Shown here in pieces: positions 34,815 to 49,800 of a stretch of 64,000 bases of DNA (positions are counted from its first letter, which is position 1; every line of letters begins with the position of its first letter). Origin of the DNA: Pomacea canaliculata (lineage: Eukaryota > Mollusca > Gastropoda > Architaenioglossa > Ampullariidae); assembly GCF_003073045.1 (NCBI RefSeq), contig NC_037590.1:40292751-40356750 (forward strand), written 5' to 3'. The notes under the pieces were generated by a model. It saw only the letters and a program-made list of their open reading frames with translations. It did not search any database and had not been told where the DNA came from. A program made the translations under genes and the position numbers.

Positions 34815-37800
34815 TCTATGAATTTTAAGCATACAGTTATGCAGCATAACGATTTCAGGATATTCGTGATGTCATCTGTCACACATACACTCTGCACAAA
34901 CTCCCCAGAAGTATGGACTCGTACACACCCAACAAAGGTTATACATACACGGTTATTTTCTATTATCAGCAACATTTATTCATGATTGTGACATGCTTCT
35001 ACTACTTAAAGCTTTGCATACAAGCTTTATTGATTCATTCGTCAGTGTTTTTCATACTCTGAAATGTGGAAACTGCAGAAAATTCTTGCTTTGTTATAGA
35101 TTATTAATATGTTCAAAGGCTCTTGCAAATAAGACAGTGAGATAGGCTGTGACTGCATGCATGTGCACTTGTTTGTGGAAGTGTATATATATATATAAGT
35201 GCATTCACACACCTTTGTATATTCATATCTTATGCATTCTTTTATGCATGAACATTTGCCTTTTTTCTTTTTTGTCGACTTCGCATTGATATGTCAGCTG
35301 CATGCAAACATTAATCCTGATACAATTCACCATCCACATTCTTGTTGTATGCATATGCCTTTATATTAACTCCTTTAAAGGAAAACTTTAAAAGTCACAA
35401 AGTTTCTGCTTCATCAGAAACAAACTCAAGCAAGTCATCTCTCAGGAACTAAGCAAAATTTGGAACTATTTGAAGGCAAGAGCTACATCCATAGTGCAAG
35501 GATCTCATCACTGGTTTATCTTTCTTCTTTCTGAGTTATAATGTATAGGCTTCAAAGGAGTCTGTTAGGACATATAATGATTATTAATAAACTTTCATCA
35601 TTAGCTCTGCTCAGTTAACATTATGCAGTCTGTGCATAGACTTGATCATGATTCATTAGCTTGAATATAGTCCTCTTAATTTTGTACTTCAATTTCCTGA
35701 CAATAAAAGGCAAGTGGTTTTGTTTGCTCTTACATACTTTGTGCATGCGTGGAAACATTGGCACACACAAACACTTGCACAATACCCATCCAAACATATA
35801 CATGCATAAAGGCAGAAATCACTTGCATTGTCCAGCTTAATGTATAGATAAGACAGACTGACAGGGAAGATGCAGGCATTTGATAGGCAATTGCTTCAGA
35901 TTTCCTGCCATGAACATAAGATCAACATTTGTGTGTTCTCTCTGCTGGGGCCCCCATAAGCCTTCCTTGTCCCTGTAATCCAGTGCAAGCTTACCTTCAT
36001 CGACTCTATGTACTGCCATGGCACATTAAAACAATTTTTGAGCCAAATACTTAAAGTAAATACCAATGCCAAGATCAATGGGATACACTCTCAGGTAAAC
36101 ATTGAGGATTTTCAGATGGTTGACCTTGTTCTCACTTCTTAAAGGTTATGATGGGCAACCATTTTCCGTTTTCCCACTGACCAGCCAGGTCAAAGGACTG
36201 AACTGATAACAGTAAAAGAGTTTGAATTTTTTGCTTTGTGCTTCTTTGTAATTGTAGTTGCAATTGCACTGAGATCACCGGTTGCAAGGTAAAAGTGTTT
36301 TAAATGAATTTTATATCACACACACATCAGAAGACCAAAGTCAGTAGAATATAATTAAAATTTTATATAACAGTAACTATCTGTAGACAAAGTTATCACA
36401 GAAATTGTGCGGAGATCATTTTGTGCACAAGGCTTACACAATAGTTAATTTTGATAAATAATATTTATCTGGGACATAAAATCTTACATTCGACATTACT
36501 GAATAAATTAATGATAAAAGGAATAAGTATAAATTCAGAAAGTGTAAGGTCATTTATAAACTGCCTTTATTTTATAACTGTTCATACATAAGTTAAAGAA
36601 AAATTAAAGTTGTTTTTATGTTACTGAATATAATTTTTTTCTTATTTGCAAAAAACTGCTTCCAGTAACTGTTGACAACAAACACTTAGACAATGAAGAG
36701 ATATTGCATGACTTTTTTTGCATGACTACCAACTACCTCTTTTCTAATCTATTCTTCAGCAATAAAATTATAATGTTGATGAAATTAAAGACAGTTTCTT
36801 TCCTGACATTTAGGAATCAATAGTGGTCAATAATGAAATATAAAACATTAAAAAATTTTAAATCTTAAAATGCATGCACATGCGCATGAACAAAAAGTGA
36901 TATGTAAAATGTAAATTTGATGTACAAAAATGAAATACTTCTGTGCATTCATATATATCTGCAAAGAATCCTTTCATAAATTATTACTATAAGACATGGT
37001 ATTTTGAACAAGTCTATGTGTACACATGTGTGTATGTTTGTGTGTGTATATGTGTAGGCTTATTCAAAATACCATGTCTATCATGTGTGTGCATACTCTC
37101 CTATATCTTTCATATGTACATCCACTACAGACAGAGATCACTGCACATCTGCCCATGCACACAAACACACAAATGCATACAACTGTATGCTAATCCATGC
37201 TGTAAATATCTTCAATTGTAAAATATGTCAAGGCAAAGTGATTTAATTATAGATGCTGCCTAAAAACCTATAGGCTATACATGAAAGGATCTGAACATAC
37301 ACCCATATGCATTTACTGATCTCTAAATCTTTGGAGGAAGAAAGAAAATGAGCTATAAATGAACTGCCAATAGTTGCTGTTGATAATTTGGGAACAAGAA
37401 AGACCAAAAACAACAGCAATTTACTCATGGGTAAATCTGCCTAAGATGAGTAGGGAACTAGCTCATTAATCTGAAAGGCAAACTCCTGATTCATGAGCAC
37501 CTAAGTAGGTAAAGTTACCTGACTGGTATAGCAGTAATTCCTGAAAAAAAGGGTGGCACTGCACATGCATTATTTGGTCAAAGGGTGAAAGAAACCTATA
37601 ACTAAAATGAGAAATAAATATAAAAAAACTCAACAGCACAAGAACGAACATGAGAAGAGTAAAATTTATTCATTCATTCTGACCAAAATATGATACCCCT
37701 CAAACAATTTTTAGACCAAAAAGGTGATAATTTTCACAGGCCAGCTGTGATAGATAAAATATTACTGAGGCACTATAGCTGAAGCAGCTTCTCCTAAGCT

Positions 37801-37896
37801 GTCATTCTAATCAACAGACAGAAATAGAGAAAGACCAAGACCTCTCAGCACAAGGAAGTTCTGTGGGCCAAAAGACCAAGACCATAAAAACACAGA
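34815..37896. other. Intergenic region between convergent CCDC166-like and IQCE genes
   Basis: Both flanking genes end here, so it holds two 3' UTRs. A plus-strand AATAAA lies at 35586-35591 and a minus-strand AATAAA at 37670-37665, 227 bases past the IQCE stop; either could be the real polyadenylation signal. The rest is AT-rich with short TA and CA/TG runs and no coding signal. Confidence 0.45.
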
Positions 37897-40800
37897 TCAA
37901 AACATTATGTCATCATCATCGTCTGTTGGTGCATTGCTAGAACTGGCCACGGGCGTGTAAGTTAACAACTGGCGCTGAAATAAAATGCATACCACAAGAA
38001 ATATAAGTATATATATATAAATGAATTTTTTAATGCTAAAAGAATATCAAAGAAAAGAGATGAAATACTACCTTATTTAGTCATGGCCGTTAATCAATAA
38101 CAAGCTTATAAGGTGCAAACTGCCTCAAAGTTTAGATTTCCCACAACTGAGACGTTTTATTTTAAGTCAGTGATCCATAAATAACACAGATTTTCACAAG
38201 TACATTTAAAATATACATTAAAATAGAAACTTGGAATAATTAGCTTATTTATTCATACTGAGTAAGGGAAAATATACATCCATGCATAAACAAAATCTAC
38301 ACCTCACACATATTTTCAAATAGTGTTTTCTCATTATAGATTTTTTAAAAGCAGATATATATTTTTTCCCTCTTTATATCTTTATGTTCTAGTTTTAAAT
38401 CATGCATACTTGCCTTTGGTTTTTCTTTTGCTGAAACAAAATTGATTTCTTTTTTCAGAGGTCTATATTTGAGAAAAATCTATATTCACTTTAATAAACA
38501 ATAATAATGATAATGAAGCATATTTATCAAGCATCATTTTCTAGCACCAGCATGGTTCAAAGACAAAACAGAAATAGAAACACAGAGGAATCTCACACAA
38601 AGGCATGTGAGCATGACTGATCTTTGCAAGTATGCATGTATGCGCAGGCACACACACACAAAATATGTGTGCATGATGAATATATGTAAGAAGTTACAAA
38701 CACGCGTAGTATTCACTTTGAAAAAAATGGACAAATGCACAATAATCATCATAGCAACCACTGTCATTCAAGATCAAAACTGTCAAATAATGGAGAAATT
38801 TGTAAATAGAAACTGTCACAAGATGCAACACCCACAGAATCCAGAACATTTGAGGTCATCAGCAGAAGTGGCAAACTTGTGCAACGAAGACAATACTGTT
38901 TGATTTCATAGCAAGCTGTCATCACAGATCAAAAACAAGTCACAATCTGAAGACCCAAATGGAAATCATCCAGCATTTAAAAATATATATATATGTTGAA
39001 GAAATAGGAACAAAGGGAAAATTCCATATAAAATGAGAAAACACACCCAGGAACATATCTTCATTTGTAACCCTTCCAGCGATCTCGCTCACAGAAACAA
39101 TGGCAAACAGCTAGCCAGACAGTAGTTGGACTCAAGGAGTTGGTGCCATCTGAACATGTCATTATAGTAGTATAACACTGGGCCCAACGCATGCACAGAT
39201 GGATATAAGTGTTACTGCAATGCATCTGACTGTGTGAAGTATCATATTTCTGTGTGTGAGTGCCCCTGTACGTGAGACTTTTTCTCTTTTCAAAGAGCGA
39301 CTGGTCTAAATGGCGACGTAGCCTTCTGATTTACACTCGAGATTTTCTACTATTGTTGCAGCAGAAGACACACTGTATTAGGACTTGGACATTTGAAGCA
39401 ACTGAGATCCTTCGAGGCTGCCTCGAGGCCACCGAGTGGGATTTATTCTTCACTAGCTGTGGTGCCAACCTGGACAGTCTGGCAGACACGATCACATCTT
39501 ATATCAACTTCTGTGAAAAGTCTGTCATCCCTACCAAGCAGATCTGCAGCTATCCAAATAGCAAACCATGTCTCTATGAAAAAAGATAGCTTTTATGCAG
39601 GGAGACAAACAGAAGGTGAAAGAAAAAGATAATGGGGTTCAGAGCAAAGGCAAAAACATCTAAGGTTGAATACAGAAAGAAGGTAGAAAAGCGACTTGGC
39701 GAGGGCAAAGCAAGGGAAACACAGAGGAGCTTGAACACCATGATGGGTAAATAACAAAAGAAACAAAGAGTAAAGTGTGCTAACCCATTCACATTTGTAA
39801 ATGAGCTCAACACTATCTACACACGATTTGACATGAGAGACTTCAGTGAGGAAGTAGATAATGTCTGCTCTTCACTATTGGTAGCCACTGTCATATTGTG
39901 GCATATTCTCAAGGCGACCACTCTCAAGAAGCCTTATTAGTATATATAAGGTAGATCCATTATCACTGTCTGCAGAGACCTTGATTCTTGCCATAGATCA
40001 GACTAATGGTAGATCACAGCTGCCACATTAAAGAAGCAGAAAAATGTCACATTACAGTACAGGCTATCTTGTGATCAGTGTGCACAAAACAAAGAAACTT
40101 GACAGAAAACAAAAACATTACAGACAATGATGGAGATCACAACAAAAGGCACAGTCCAAACCACGAACACTAGAAGCATAATTATTTTCAATCAAAAGAA
40201 AATATTCTGTCAAAATGTTCATAAACATTCAGAGAAAATATTTGTATGACATATGGGCTGTCAAGATCCAGTTAGGCTGTAAATGAAACTAGTTTCTAAA
40301 ATACCCTCCAAAATAAAAATACAAAAATAATCACCATAATCTGAATCTAGTATTTGAACATTGAAATTGTGATGCCTACCTGAAAGTTGTTGTATTGAGG
40401 GCTTCCTGGGCTGTCCTCCAGATCTTGTATCATAATATTCATCCTCATCTTCATAGGAATCATATCTTTAAAAAAATAAACATTAACACAGGAAACTTTT
40501 TTATTTGAGTCATCTTTTTTCACAAACTTCTTGTTTGCTTATCTCCAGTCTATTTACTTACCCTCTTTCACTTAGAATGACTACATGAAAACAAATTTAA
40601 AAAAAGAGAAAAATCTACATGCTCTATGAAATATTCTATAAGTTACAAAATGCTCTTTAAAAACGAGCATGAACCATTTACATTTCTACTGTAGGTTGAA
40701 GGGCTAGAAGCTTGAGATTGATACTGTGACAAATACATGCTTTGTTGCCATAAGAGAATTCACTTGCCAGCATGAGTAATTTTATACCCTTGAAGTATTA

Positions 40801-43800
40801 AAGAAGACAAAGAACAATGGATGGATATAAATGGAGGTCACACATGAATAACATTATCCTTATGTTAAATGCTATCAAAGCACACACACTTGTGAAACAT
40901 TATCACCTTGAGATTGGTTTGTCTGACTTATGAATAAGGGTTGGCAAATCTTTCCAGGCACATCTCAAGTAACTAAGAATCCAAAATTCTTGGGGCTTGG
41001 CGTTTTATAAAATCCTGACAATTCACTTGAAATTTTACGTCTGGTTAAAAATTAAATGCTGAATCACTAACCCCTGTTGTCTCATTTGCCTCATCTGGTC
41101 CCGACGGGAGTGTTGACCTTTAATGCTTGACTGGATGAGGTAAATATCATCATCATCATCATCGTCATCCCCTTGTATGGAGTCTTCATCATCCCTATAT
41201 CTCTTCATCTGAGCTTGTCTTGATTTATGTGCCTTTAGTGCTGACTGGATCATGTATGCTGCCTGCATGGCCATGGTAAGAATCCAATATTTTACAAGGC
41301 AAATCTGCTTAACCTCTATAGTGATGCATATAATTTGACAACCTTTAAGTTCCTAGGACTAGAAACGTTTTGCATGCATAAGCATACATTCTTTCCTAAT
41401 ACCAAAAGTATACACAGCTGAAGACTTATTTCTGCATAACATGATATACTGATCTATTGTTTTGTTCTATGCTCATTCAAACTTCAAATCCCAAATTTTT
41501 ACAGCAAAACAAACACAAAACCTTGAATTCACCTTCGGAACATCTTTTGCAAATTACAAGAATGCAAGATTGTGCACAACAGTATTAATCAATATTTTAA
41601 TAACTTGATGGCAATCAACATAAAGATGATGTTTTTATTGTAAATTCTCTTTCTTTGAGATTTATCACAAGACCATAGGAGACTGCTCCTTAACCATAGA
41701 AATCTGTCTTCCTGACAGCTAGCATGTTCAGGTGAGCAGCAGTCCTCAGACAGCTATAAAGGCAAAGCAAAGCCAGTAGAGCAGTTTATTTTTTGTTGAA
41801 ACCACTCCAAAAAAACAGCAGGAGAGTGTCAATTTCATGTCACCTGGTAAGTCTCAAAGAATGAGAGTGTACAATAAAAATTCTTCTTTGACTGATGGAA
41901 TTAGTGAGGACATTCAAGCATTTGGGAATATGATGGACTGTGAGTTGTCTCCAAGGATCCATGCATTAACAACCACAGGGTAAGGGGACTAACTGCCCCC
42001 ATCTCTGCACAGGAAAGACACAAGCATGCATTTGTCTGATAGAAGCAAACTCCCAGCCACTGAAGAAAGGGAGATGATAGTTGAACTCCCCAACCCGTCT
42101 TTTGTTGGCATGCCCAAGCTGTAACCAGGTGAAGTCTATCCAGCACTGAAGGTGGCGTTTGGCTTCCATCCAAATCATCAATGCCTGGGACAGGAGCAGA
42201 CAGACCAACTTGCTCTGAGTAATGAAGAGCAACTCCAGATAAAAACCTCTGGGATGGGCTGGAGAACTGAACTGTAGCATTTATCAACCAGCCCAAATCT
42301 GTCAGTGTGCAGAGACAAGATCGCTGTTGTTCTGGAACCATGCATACATGAAGAGGTCATCTCAGTGGGCTGAAACAATTTCTTTTTATAAACTGTCTCC
42401 CTGATTAGCTGAACCTCTCACTTCATGGAGGGGGCTGCCCAAAACTGGGTTCACTGGTAAGGTGTTGTTGGGCTGTCCTATGCTCCTCAAAGGAGCAACA
42501 AGGAATAAACTCACTTCATGGAGTTCATCACTCGAGTGAAAGCCCATGGAGTGATGGACAGCTAAATCAAAGTCTTCCCTGCCATGCAGCTCATTTAAAG
42601 TATAAAAAAAAGGCCCACTCATTAGCCTTAAACCCCGGAAGCAAGTCTTGATACAACTAAAGAAACCAGAATGAAAAGGTAAAATAGATAACAATTGAAC
42701 TGAACACAGGACATCCACAGATGACTTGTGTAGCTTGTTGCTCAAAAGCAGAGTAGCAAAGCATGTGGTTGAACACTTTACTTTTACCTTTATAGCTATC
42801 TGAGGATTGTTGCTCATTTGACCATTGGAGTGCTTTGCATGCAAGGCACGAACTAACTCACAATCAGGAAGACAACTTTCGATGGTTAAAGAGCAATAGT
42901 ATCCCTTTTTTCTCCTGTCATCTGGTAATGCCAAAGAAGAACTATCAAGGAGTAAGAAAACTTCCATCTTTAGACTGAGTAGGTTAACTTGTGTCACTGC
43001 AGTCAACTCCCTCCTCAACTTGCTTATTAAAGACATCAACATGTATCATCTCGACCAGAGGCAGATGGAATAAACTAATTTTAATAGTTTTTTTGCATGA
43101 TGACCAGACTAATCAAAGAACTGAAAATGATAATATGTGTGATTGAAGACTGTGAAATAATACAAGAGGAAAAAGCACAAGAATACAATTAATGGGGGAT
43201 TGGGGGAAGCTAAATTCCCTCCTTACATCATCGGCCTCATACTGGTCATGCTTGTATTTCAGCCATTTATTCTGAATCGTCTTGGCAGCATGGTTTTCTT
43301 GAAATTTCTTCACTTTTTCCTCCATCTGAAATCAACAGATTTGACCAATGAGTTAAGCTTTTGGTGCCTATACACTCTAGCATAGTTTGTTGAGCAAATT
43401 CCAAAAGAACAAAAACGTAAATGTAATAAATTATTATTTATTTCATATAATAGTGTTACCTTTAAATGATTAAAAATGACTGTCTATTGGTTATATAGGT
43501 ACACTTTCAATTAAAAAACAGAAACGGCAAAAACAGGACTGTATCTTCATAGACTTCATAATCTTTACAAGGCTTTTCAGGGATGTTGACTATCCATATA
43601 AATATATTTCAAATGTATCTGAAAATACTCTTACTTATCCAAGTCCCACTTACTGTCAGCAAGTCAGAGCAAGGGGAAATTAAATATTTAATTAAGACAA
43701 AAATTCACGCTTAGTATGACTTGTAATATATTAATTCTAGCCATCATTTCCTTCAGTATCATAAAGCATGTTTGGTATACACAATGCTGGTATGTGAATC

Positions 43801-46800
43801 TTCAAGCACTACAGGTATAATCCACTTATTAAAATGTTATACATCCTATTACATTTCAGCTCAATTTGATGTACCAAATTTTATCTATACTATCCACCTG
43901 TTTCACTTACCTACAAAAAATAGCATACATTTACACAGTTTATAGACAGCTGCTTAGTACCAAACATTTAGAAAAAGTTTAGAACTTCCAAGCAAAAACA
44001 AATAAGCAGGGTGTTTCGATGATTACCATTGTGAAGATGAAAACACTGTTAAAGCAGTTGAATTAGTCAAACTATTTTAAGCATGAGCTACGACAAAATG
44101 AAAGCAAATAAATGATCTAAGTTAGTGCTACAATCAACTCTAGTTTACCAGCAAATATACTATCCTATACTATACTATCCTACCTTTATTCTGGTTGCCA
44201 TATTTTCATGGGTTTTCTTCTTTTCCTGTTACATTTCAGACATTTGAATGATCTTTGAAGGTCATCAAAAACTGAAGCTACTACTGTAATGAGGACTAGC
44301 CTCTCAGCTTAAAAGTGATTACTTAGATGTATGTACCTCAAAGTTTCCCTTTCAGAACCCCTAATGACCAAACAATTCAAGTGTGAATGGACACAGAATA
44401 ATTCTTATCTAAAATAGTACTCCTCATAGTGTTCCTATTCAGAATCTGAAAATGGTTTTATCAGAAATGCTCTCCCTTTACACCACCACCTCCATCACAC
44501 TTCAAGGTTATGCTTCTTTTATCTTCTAATGACTGGGTAAAGTTTAGTGCAAGTTACTATTTTTCTCAGTCTGGGTGGCTACCTCTCTTCTTTTCTCAAG
44601 ATGCATACCTATAAACATCACTATGCATGGAAAAAAGTCAACAGATGTCAAAATAGTGGTTCAACACATTTAGATCAATGGGAAGGTTGGGAAAATATGT
44701 TATGTTGTCCCCTCACAATTTAGAAAATTCTTTCTGTGCATAGTTATGTTTGTAGGCATTTGGAGGCATATTTTTCATAAGATATTCACCCTGAGAAGAG
44801 GGGTATTCACCAAGATATCTCGCATTAAGTTTTACCCAAGTATTAGAAAATAATTTGCACTCCACTAGTCCTTTAAGGCACCAGCAAATGTCATAGGTTA
44901 AAAATAAATCTTATAAAGGGTACATCTTCAACACTTGTCTCAAATACATCAGCCATTATTGATTATTTGCCAACAATAAAAAGAAAAGGCTAAAAAATTA
45001 TGACCATACTTCCTGCTGCTGTTTGTGCTGCCGCCATTGTCGTTGAATGTTCAATGCTGCATGTTTCTGTTTGAAGTCATTGACCTTCCTCTGAGTAGAG
45101 CTGGATTCAGATATCACTGATTCCTGGCGTGATGGGCGACGACTACCCATCAGACTTCCTGACTCTGATCGGCTGGAAAAGGCAATGAAAATAGAGACCC
45201 TAGACTGCCTCTGATCTTTAACATGTCTCAGTGAATAAGATGCAAAATTACAGCTTAGCCCCACACCCCACCAAATTAAAATAATTAATCAAGCTTTGAG
45301 ATTAAACACCAAAAGAAACAAAAAAATACTTTAACAAACATAAGAAATAACATTGTAATAGAGATGTTTCACAATCGTGTATTTAGTGTACTCTAAATTC
45401 ACAAAGTAAAAAGTCTTAGTTTTAAAATGTTATTGGAACAACAACAGGAAAACATCCCTGTAAACATCCTATTTAAAGCCTAATGTCTTACTAACCTTGA
45501 ACGATGCCTCGGTGTAGGTGGTAAAGAGCCTGTTTCTGGTTTGCTGAAACCAGAAAATTTATAACATGCATGCTGATTATTCTTATCCCAAAAGTCAGAT
45601 AAAAAATAAATTCAAGAGCCCCTTGTTTTTACACTTTACTAACACTGATATAACCAAAATGAAGAAACCAATTACAAAAGAGGAAAGGCAGACCATAACC
45701 TACCCCTCATCAGCATGTTTGCGTTTTTCATCACGCAGTCGTTTTATAATGAGTTTAAGCCGCTGGATCTCCTCAAGGAGCTCTGTCTCTCGTTGATCTA
45801 GCTGAGTCAGCCTTTCCTGAAGACTTCCTTGCAGGACAAGTTTTGTAGCAGCCAAACTCCCAGCTCTTCCTTCTCTTCCACTTACTCCAGAAACAACAGA
45901 CAAAGTGTCAGAGTCCACCTGCCTCTCTGCCAATTCTGTACGCTGCCATGATTGAAAGAATCATTGGTTAGAACTATTCTGTACAAGGTAAAGATGATTG
46001 CATGATCTAGACATGAAATATTTGTACTCGTGATTTTTAAAAGTATTTTTTTTAAATATAATCACACACATGTCCATTCAAGTACACTTTATTTTTGTTT
46101 ATCAGATTTCTGATGAGATATCTCTAGCCACCACAGCTATATCCAGTTAAGCACACTTGGTAGAATACACTTCTATAAGCTACAGCCCATCTAAAGTACA
46201 AAAAAAGAAAAGAAATAGAAATAAAATAGAAAAATGTGATGTGAAGAGGAAAATGAATAACTCTGAAAATTTTGTTTTCTCTATTCTAATCTCGGAAAAT
46301 TGTGTTTTTCTATTCTAATCTCTGAAATGTAACTTACTCTCTCAAGTTTTTTAATCATCAAGAGAAGCTGCTTCCTGTCCATATCTTCACATTCTCCTGT
46401 TCAAATAAATGTTTAATTCCAAAAAACAAGCCGAAGTAATTTACAAAACTTATTTACAAACAGCATAAACCCTTATTGAATAAATTGTTATTTTCCACTT
46501 ATTTTAAACAAATATTTCCTGTGAATGACATTTCCGCCCAAACCTCTTTATGACAAGAAAAAGAAAATGCCATTAGAAAGTATGTTCCAACTTTAATGTG
46601 AAGGTATATATATATGTGTGTGTGTGTGAACCACGGACATAAATGAAGGTCCATGGTGAAAGAAGTACATGTAACTTACTATTTTCATTAGGCTTAGTGT
46701 CAGCTTCCTCAAAAGCTTTGCTAAGGTCCTCCTTCAATGCTCTGTTCTCTTGCAGCAGTTGTTCATTGTTTTTACTCAGTCGCAAAATGGTTTCATTTAG

Positions 46801-49800
46801 AGCCTTTACTTTTACTGTGTTTTCATGGCTACCTCTGAAGAAAATATGATTCTTAATAATTAAATATCATTGCACACGTTTTATACAAAATATTCAATAG
46901 TGGGAGTGTTCTACGGATAAAAGGCAGCAGAGAAATGATAAAGGAAATATATATAAAGAAATGATTGATCAATATTAAAAAAGGCAAAAGCAACCAAGTT
47001 CATTAAATAACTCTAGTTATAGATAAATCTAGTTAAAGGTTTTCTGGTGTTACAAGGCAAAAAAAGGAAAGAATTTAAGAGTTTTAATGTAACAACAAAA
47101 ATGAGTAATGATATGGTTCTTCTTATCAAGTGAGCAATAGTATGATTACCAGTACTGTTACTGTTTTGAAACAAACATAAAGCTCACTTAGTGGAGGGAC
47201 TTGAATCCTTACAGTGCTGCAGTCTAACAATCTCTTGGTACATAACTTCCATTTGACCTCTGAGTTCCTCGACCTTTGTAACCTTGAGGTCTGCCTGAAG
47301 CTTGCTATAAAATGATACACATATGTGTATGTGCATGCATACTGATAATTATGCACACATGTGCATCCAAATATAAAAACAAGTGCATCTAATGCTAAAC
47401 AAACAACTCATGACTCAACTCTGTAACTGCACACTTACTTATGACTTTATCTCTAGCACAATTCAAAACTACATGATTGCATCCTATACTACAAGCATCT
47501 AAATCTTAATTATTCCCTCACTTGTATGCTGATTCTCGGTCTCTAAGCTGCACCTCAAGCTTCAGAATCTTCTGTTTCAAACTGTGTATCACAGCCCCTG
47601 ACTCTGGTTTTCTGTCCCCTAAAGTTCTTCTGATCTCCTCGCTCTGAAAAAGAGTTGCAAGTAAAAATAAACCCAATTATTTATCATGCACCTTTTCCCA
47701 CCACTGAAGGCTGACTTGACTTGTCAAAGCGCTTTACATTAACATCCACACATGCACAAGCACACACTTTAAGCAGACATCAAATATACCTTACTTGCAT
47801 TCATACATGTGCACACACACTCTCTTTCTCTCTCACAGCACATTAATAAGAATAATAAAATATGTAGAGCACACTTCTCCATGTTTAGCTCAATGCCCCA
47901 CCCATGAAAGACTGTAAATCTGTAAATAAACCAACAGTTAACCACACAACTCTCTCTGTCCCCTAGCTGTGACCAGTCACTGGTGGTTGGGGGATAGATG
48001 CATGATGAGTGCTAGTGAAGGCATGCCAGTCAGACCTATTCCTCACCCCGTTTGACCATAAAACATAAACATATAAATACAGTGGAACCTCGGTTAACGA
48101 ACTTAATCCGTTCTGGAAAGCTGTTCGTTAACCGAAATGTTCGTTATCCGAAACAATTTTTTCCATAAGAAATAAAGGAAATAGATTTAATTGGTTCCCA
48201 GCCCCTGTTGACTCGCTATTTGAAAGTTACAGGCGTATATATATATAGGTATTTTTTTAATGAAACAGTATAATGCAATATAAACGGAGTTTAAATAAAC
48301 ATAAAAACATTAACGAAAGCATTTAAACAGAAAACTTGCCGTTTTGACGGCGTGGTTGGAACAGGTGGGGGAGGAGGAGTGGAATTACTGCTTTGAATCC
48401 CCTCTCCATGAGCACACGTGACATTATAAAATCGGGGAGACTTCCCTTTCTGTAGCTTTGAGGTTGAAGAAAAAAACTTGTCCAGTGTCTGCTTCTTCTG
48501 CCTTTTTTTGTAAACTCTTCGTAAATACGACATCACATATCCGACAGACGCATGCCACCTTCATACTTTGAAATCATTTCCTGTTTCAATTCATTTGTTG
48601 GCCGCTTCCTTGTCATTACCTCACTACTATTGCTCTTAATCTTCTTGGAGCCATGATTGAGGATTATCTTATTAAAATAAAGCACAACAATCACTAAATA
48701 AGAAGGATGCGCACAGTAAGGAACGACTGATCGTAACTGTCTCGAGCGCGAATGATGACATGCTGGTCGGTCACGTGTGGTTCACGTGGCTGTTCGTTAT
48801 CCGAAATTTTGTTCGCTATCGAGACAAATTTTTAACGAAATTTTGTTCGTTATCCGAAATTTTGTTCGCTATCCGAGACAAATTTTTAGCGAAATTTTTG
48901 TTCGTTAACCGAAAAATTCGCTATCCGAGGCGTTCGCTAACCGAGGTTCCACTGTATATGACAATTATGACAAGAATATACTCATGTGATGTGAAGGAAA
49001 ATTACTTATTTACCAACAGTACAGAAATGAAGTGTCAACTATCAGCTACAAGTGCTATGGTTAAACACCCTGACCAATATTATCAAATAAATGTTTTTTG
49101 ATGGAACAACTCTAAAAATAAAATAATCTTTGAAACTTGCAAACATAAATAATTTGAGGAGACTCACTTCTGTATGTGTGTGTGCATGCATTCACTTGCA
49201 TACTCATGCATAAAAAAGGAAAATTAGAGATGAACTTACCATTCCAGGATTTAGCAAGCTTTCAATTTCTTTCTCCTGAAAATAAAAGTTGTAAATAACC
49301 AAAATGTTTCTGAGAAGCCCTAGATTGATTTGTAATTGATACTTTTTTCTTCACAAAAATTAACTGCTTCAAGAGTTTATTATAAAGGTATGAAAAAGTA
49401 CAGAGCAACTAAGCTATGATACCATTGACATTAAGAATTTCAGTGTGGTCCATCCTTGACTTGTGGTTCCAGATGCTGGTTTTGAAGAGGTTTGCCAAGA
49501 CCAGGGCCGTGCTTAGGGGCAGGCGGACGAGGCATCTGCCTAGGGCCCCGCGCTTCAAGGGGCCCCGCGCTTTTGATTGATATGGTAACTAGGCATATGG
49601 AAAAGTCAGCCGTATCACATTAGTGTTGAAAACTTACATGTATATTATGCCGTATTTACGTGTTGCTATGTTATTTGGTTACAAATCTGAATGTCTTTCG
49701 CATGTACGTGTGTCGGTGTGTGTTGTGTTTACTTATGGCGGATGCAACCATTCAACTCAACCTCAACTACGACTCAGACTTTAGGGTTCCTTCGTTGTAA

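Noticed and set aside
42386..43042. 218-codon minus-strand open frame in an IQCE intron
   Set aside because: It runs across the 79-bp LINE insertion and its duplications and has no recognisable domain, so it is probably a chance frame.
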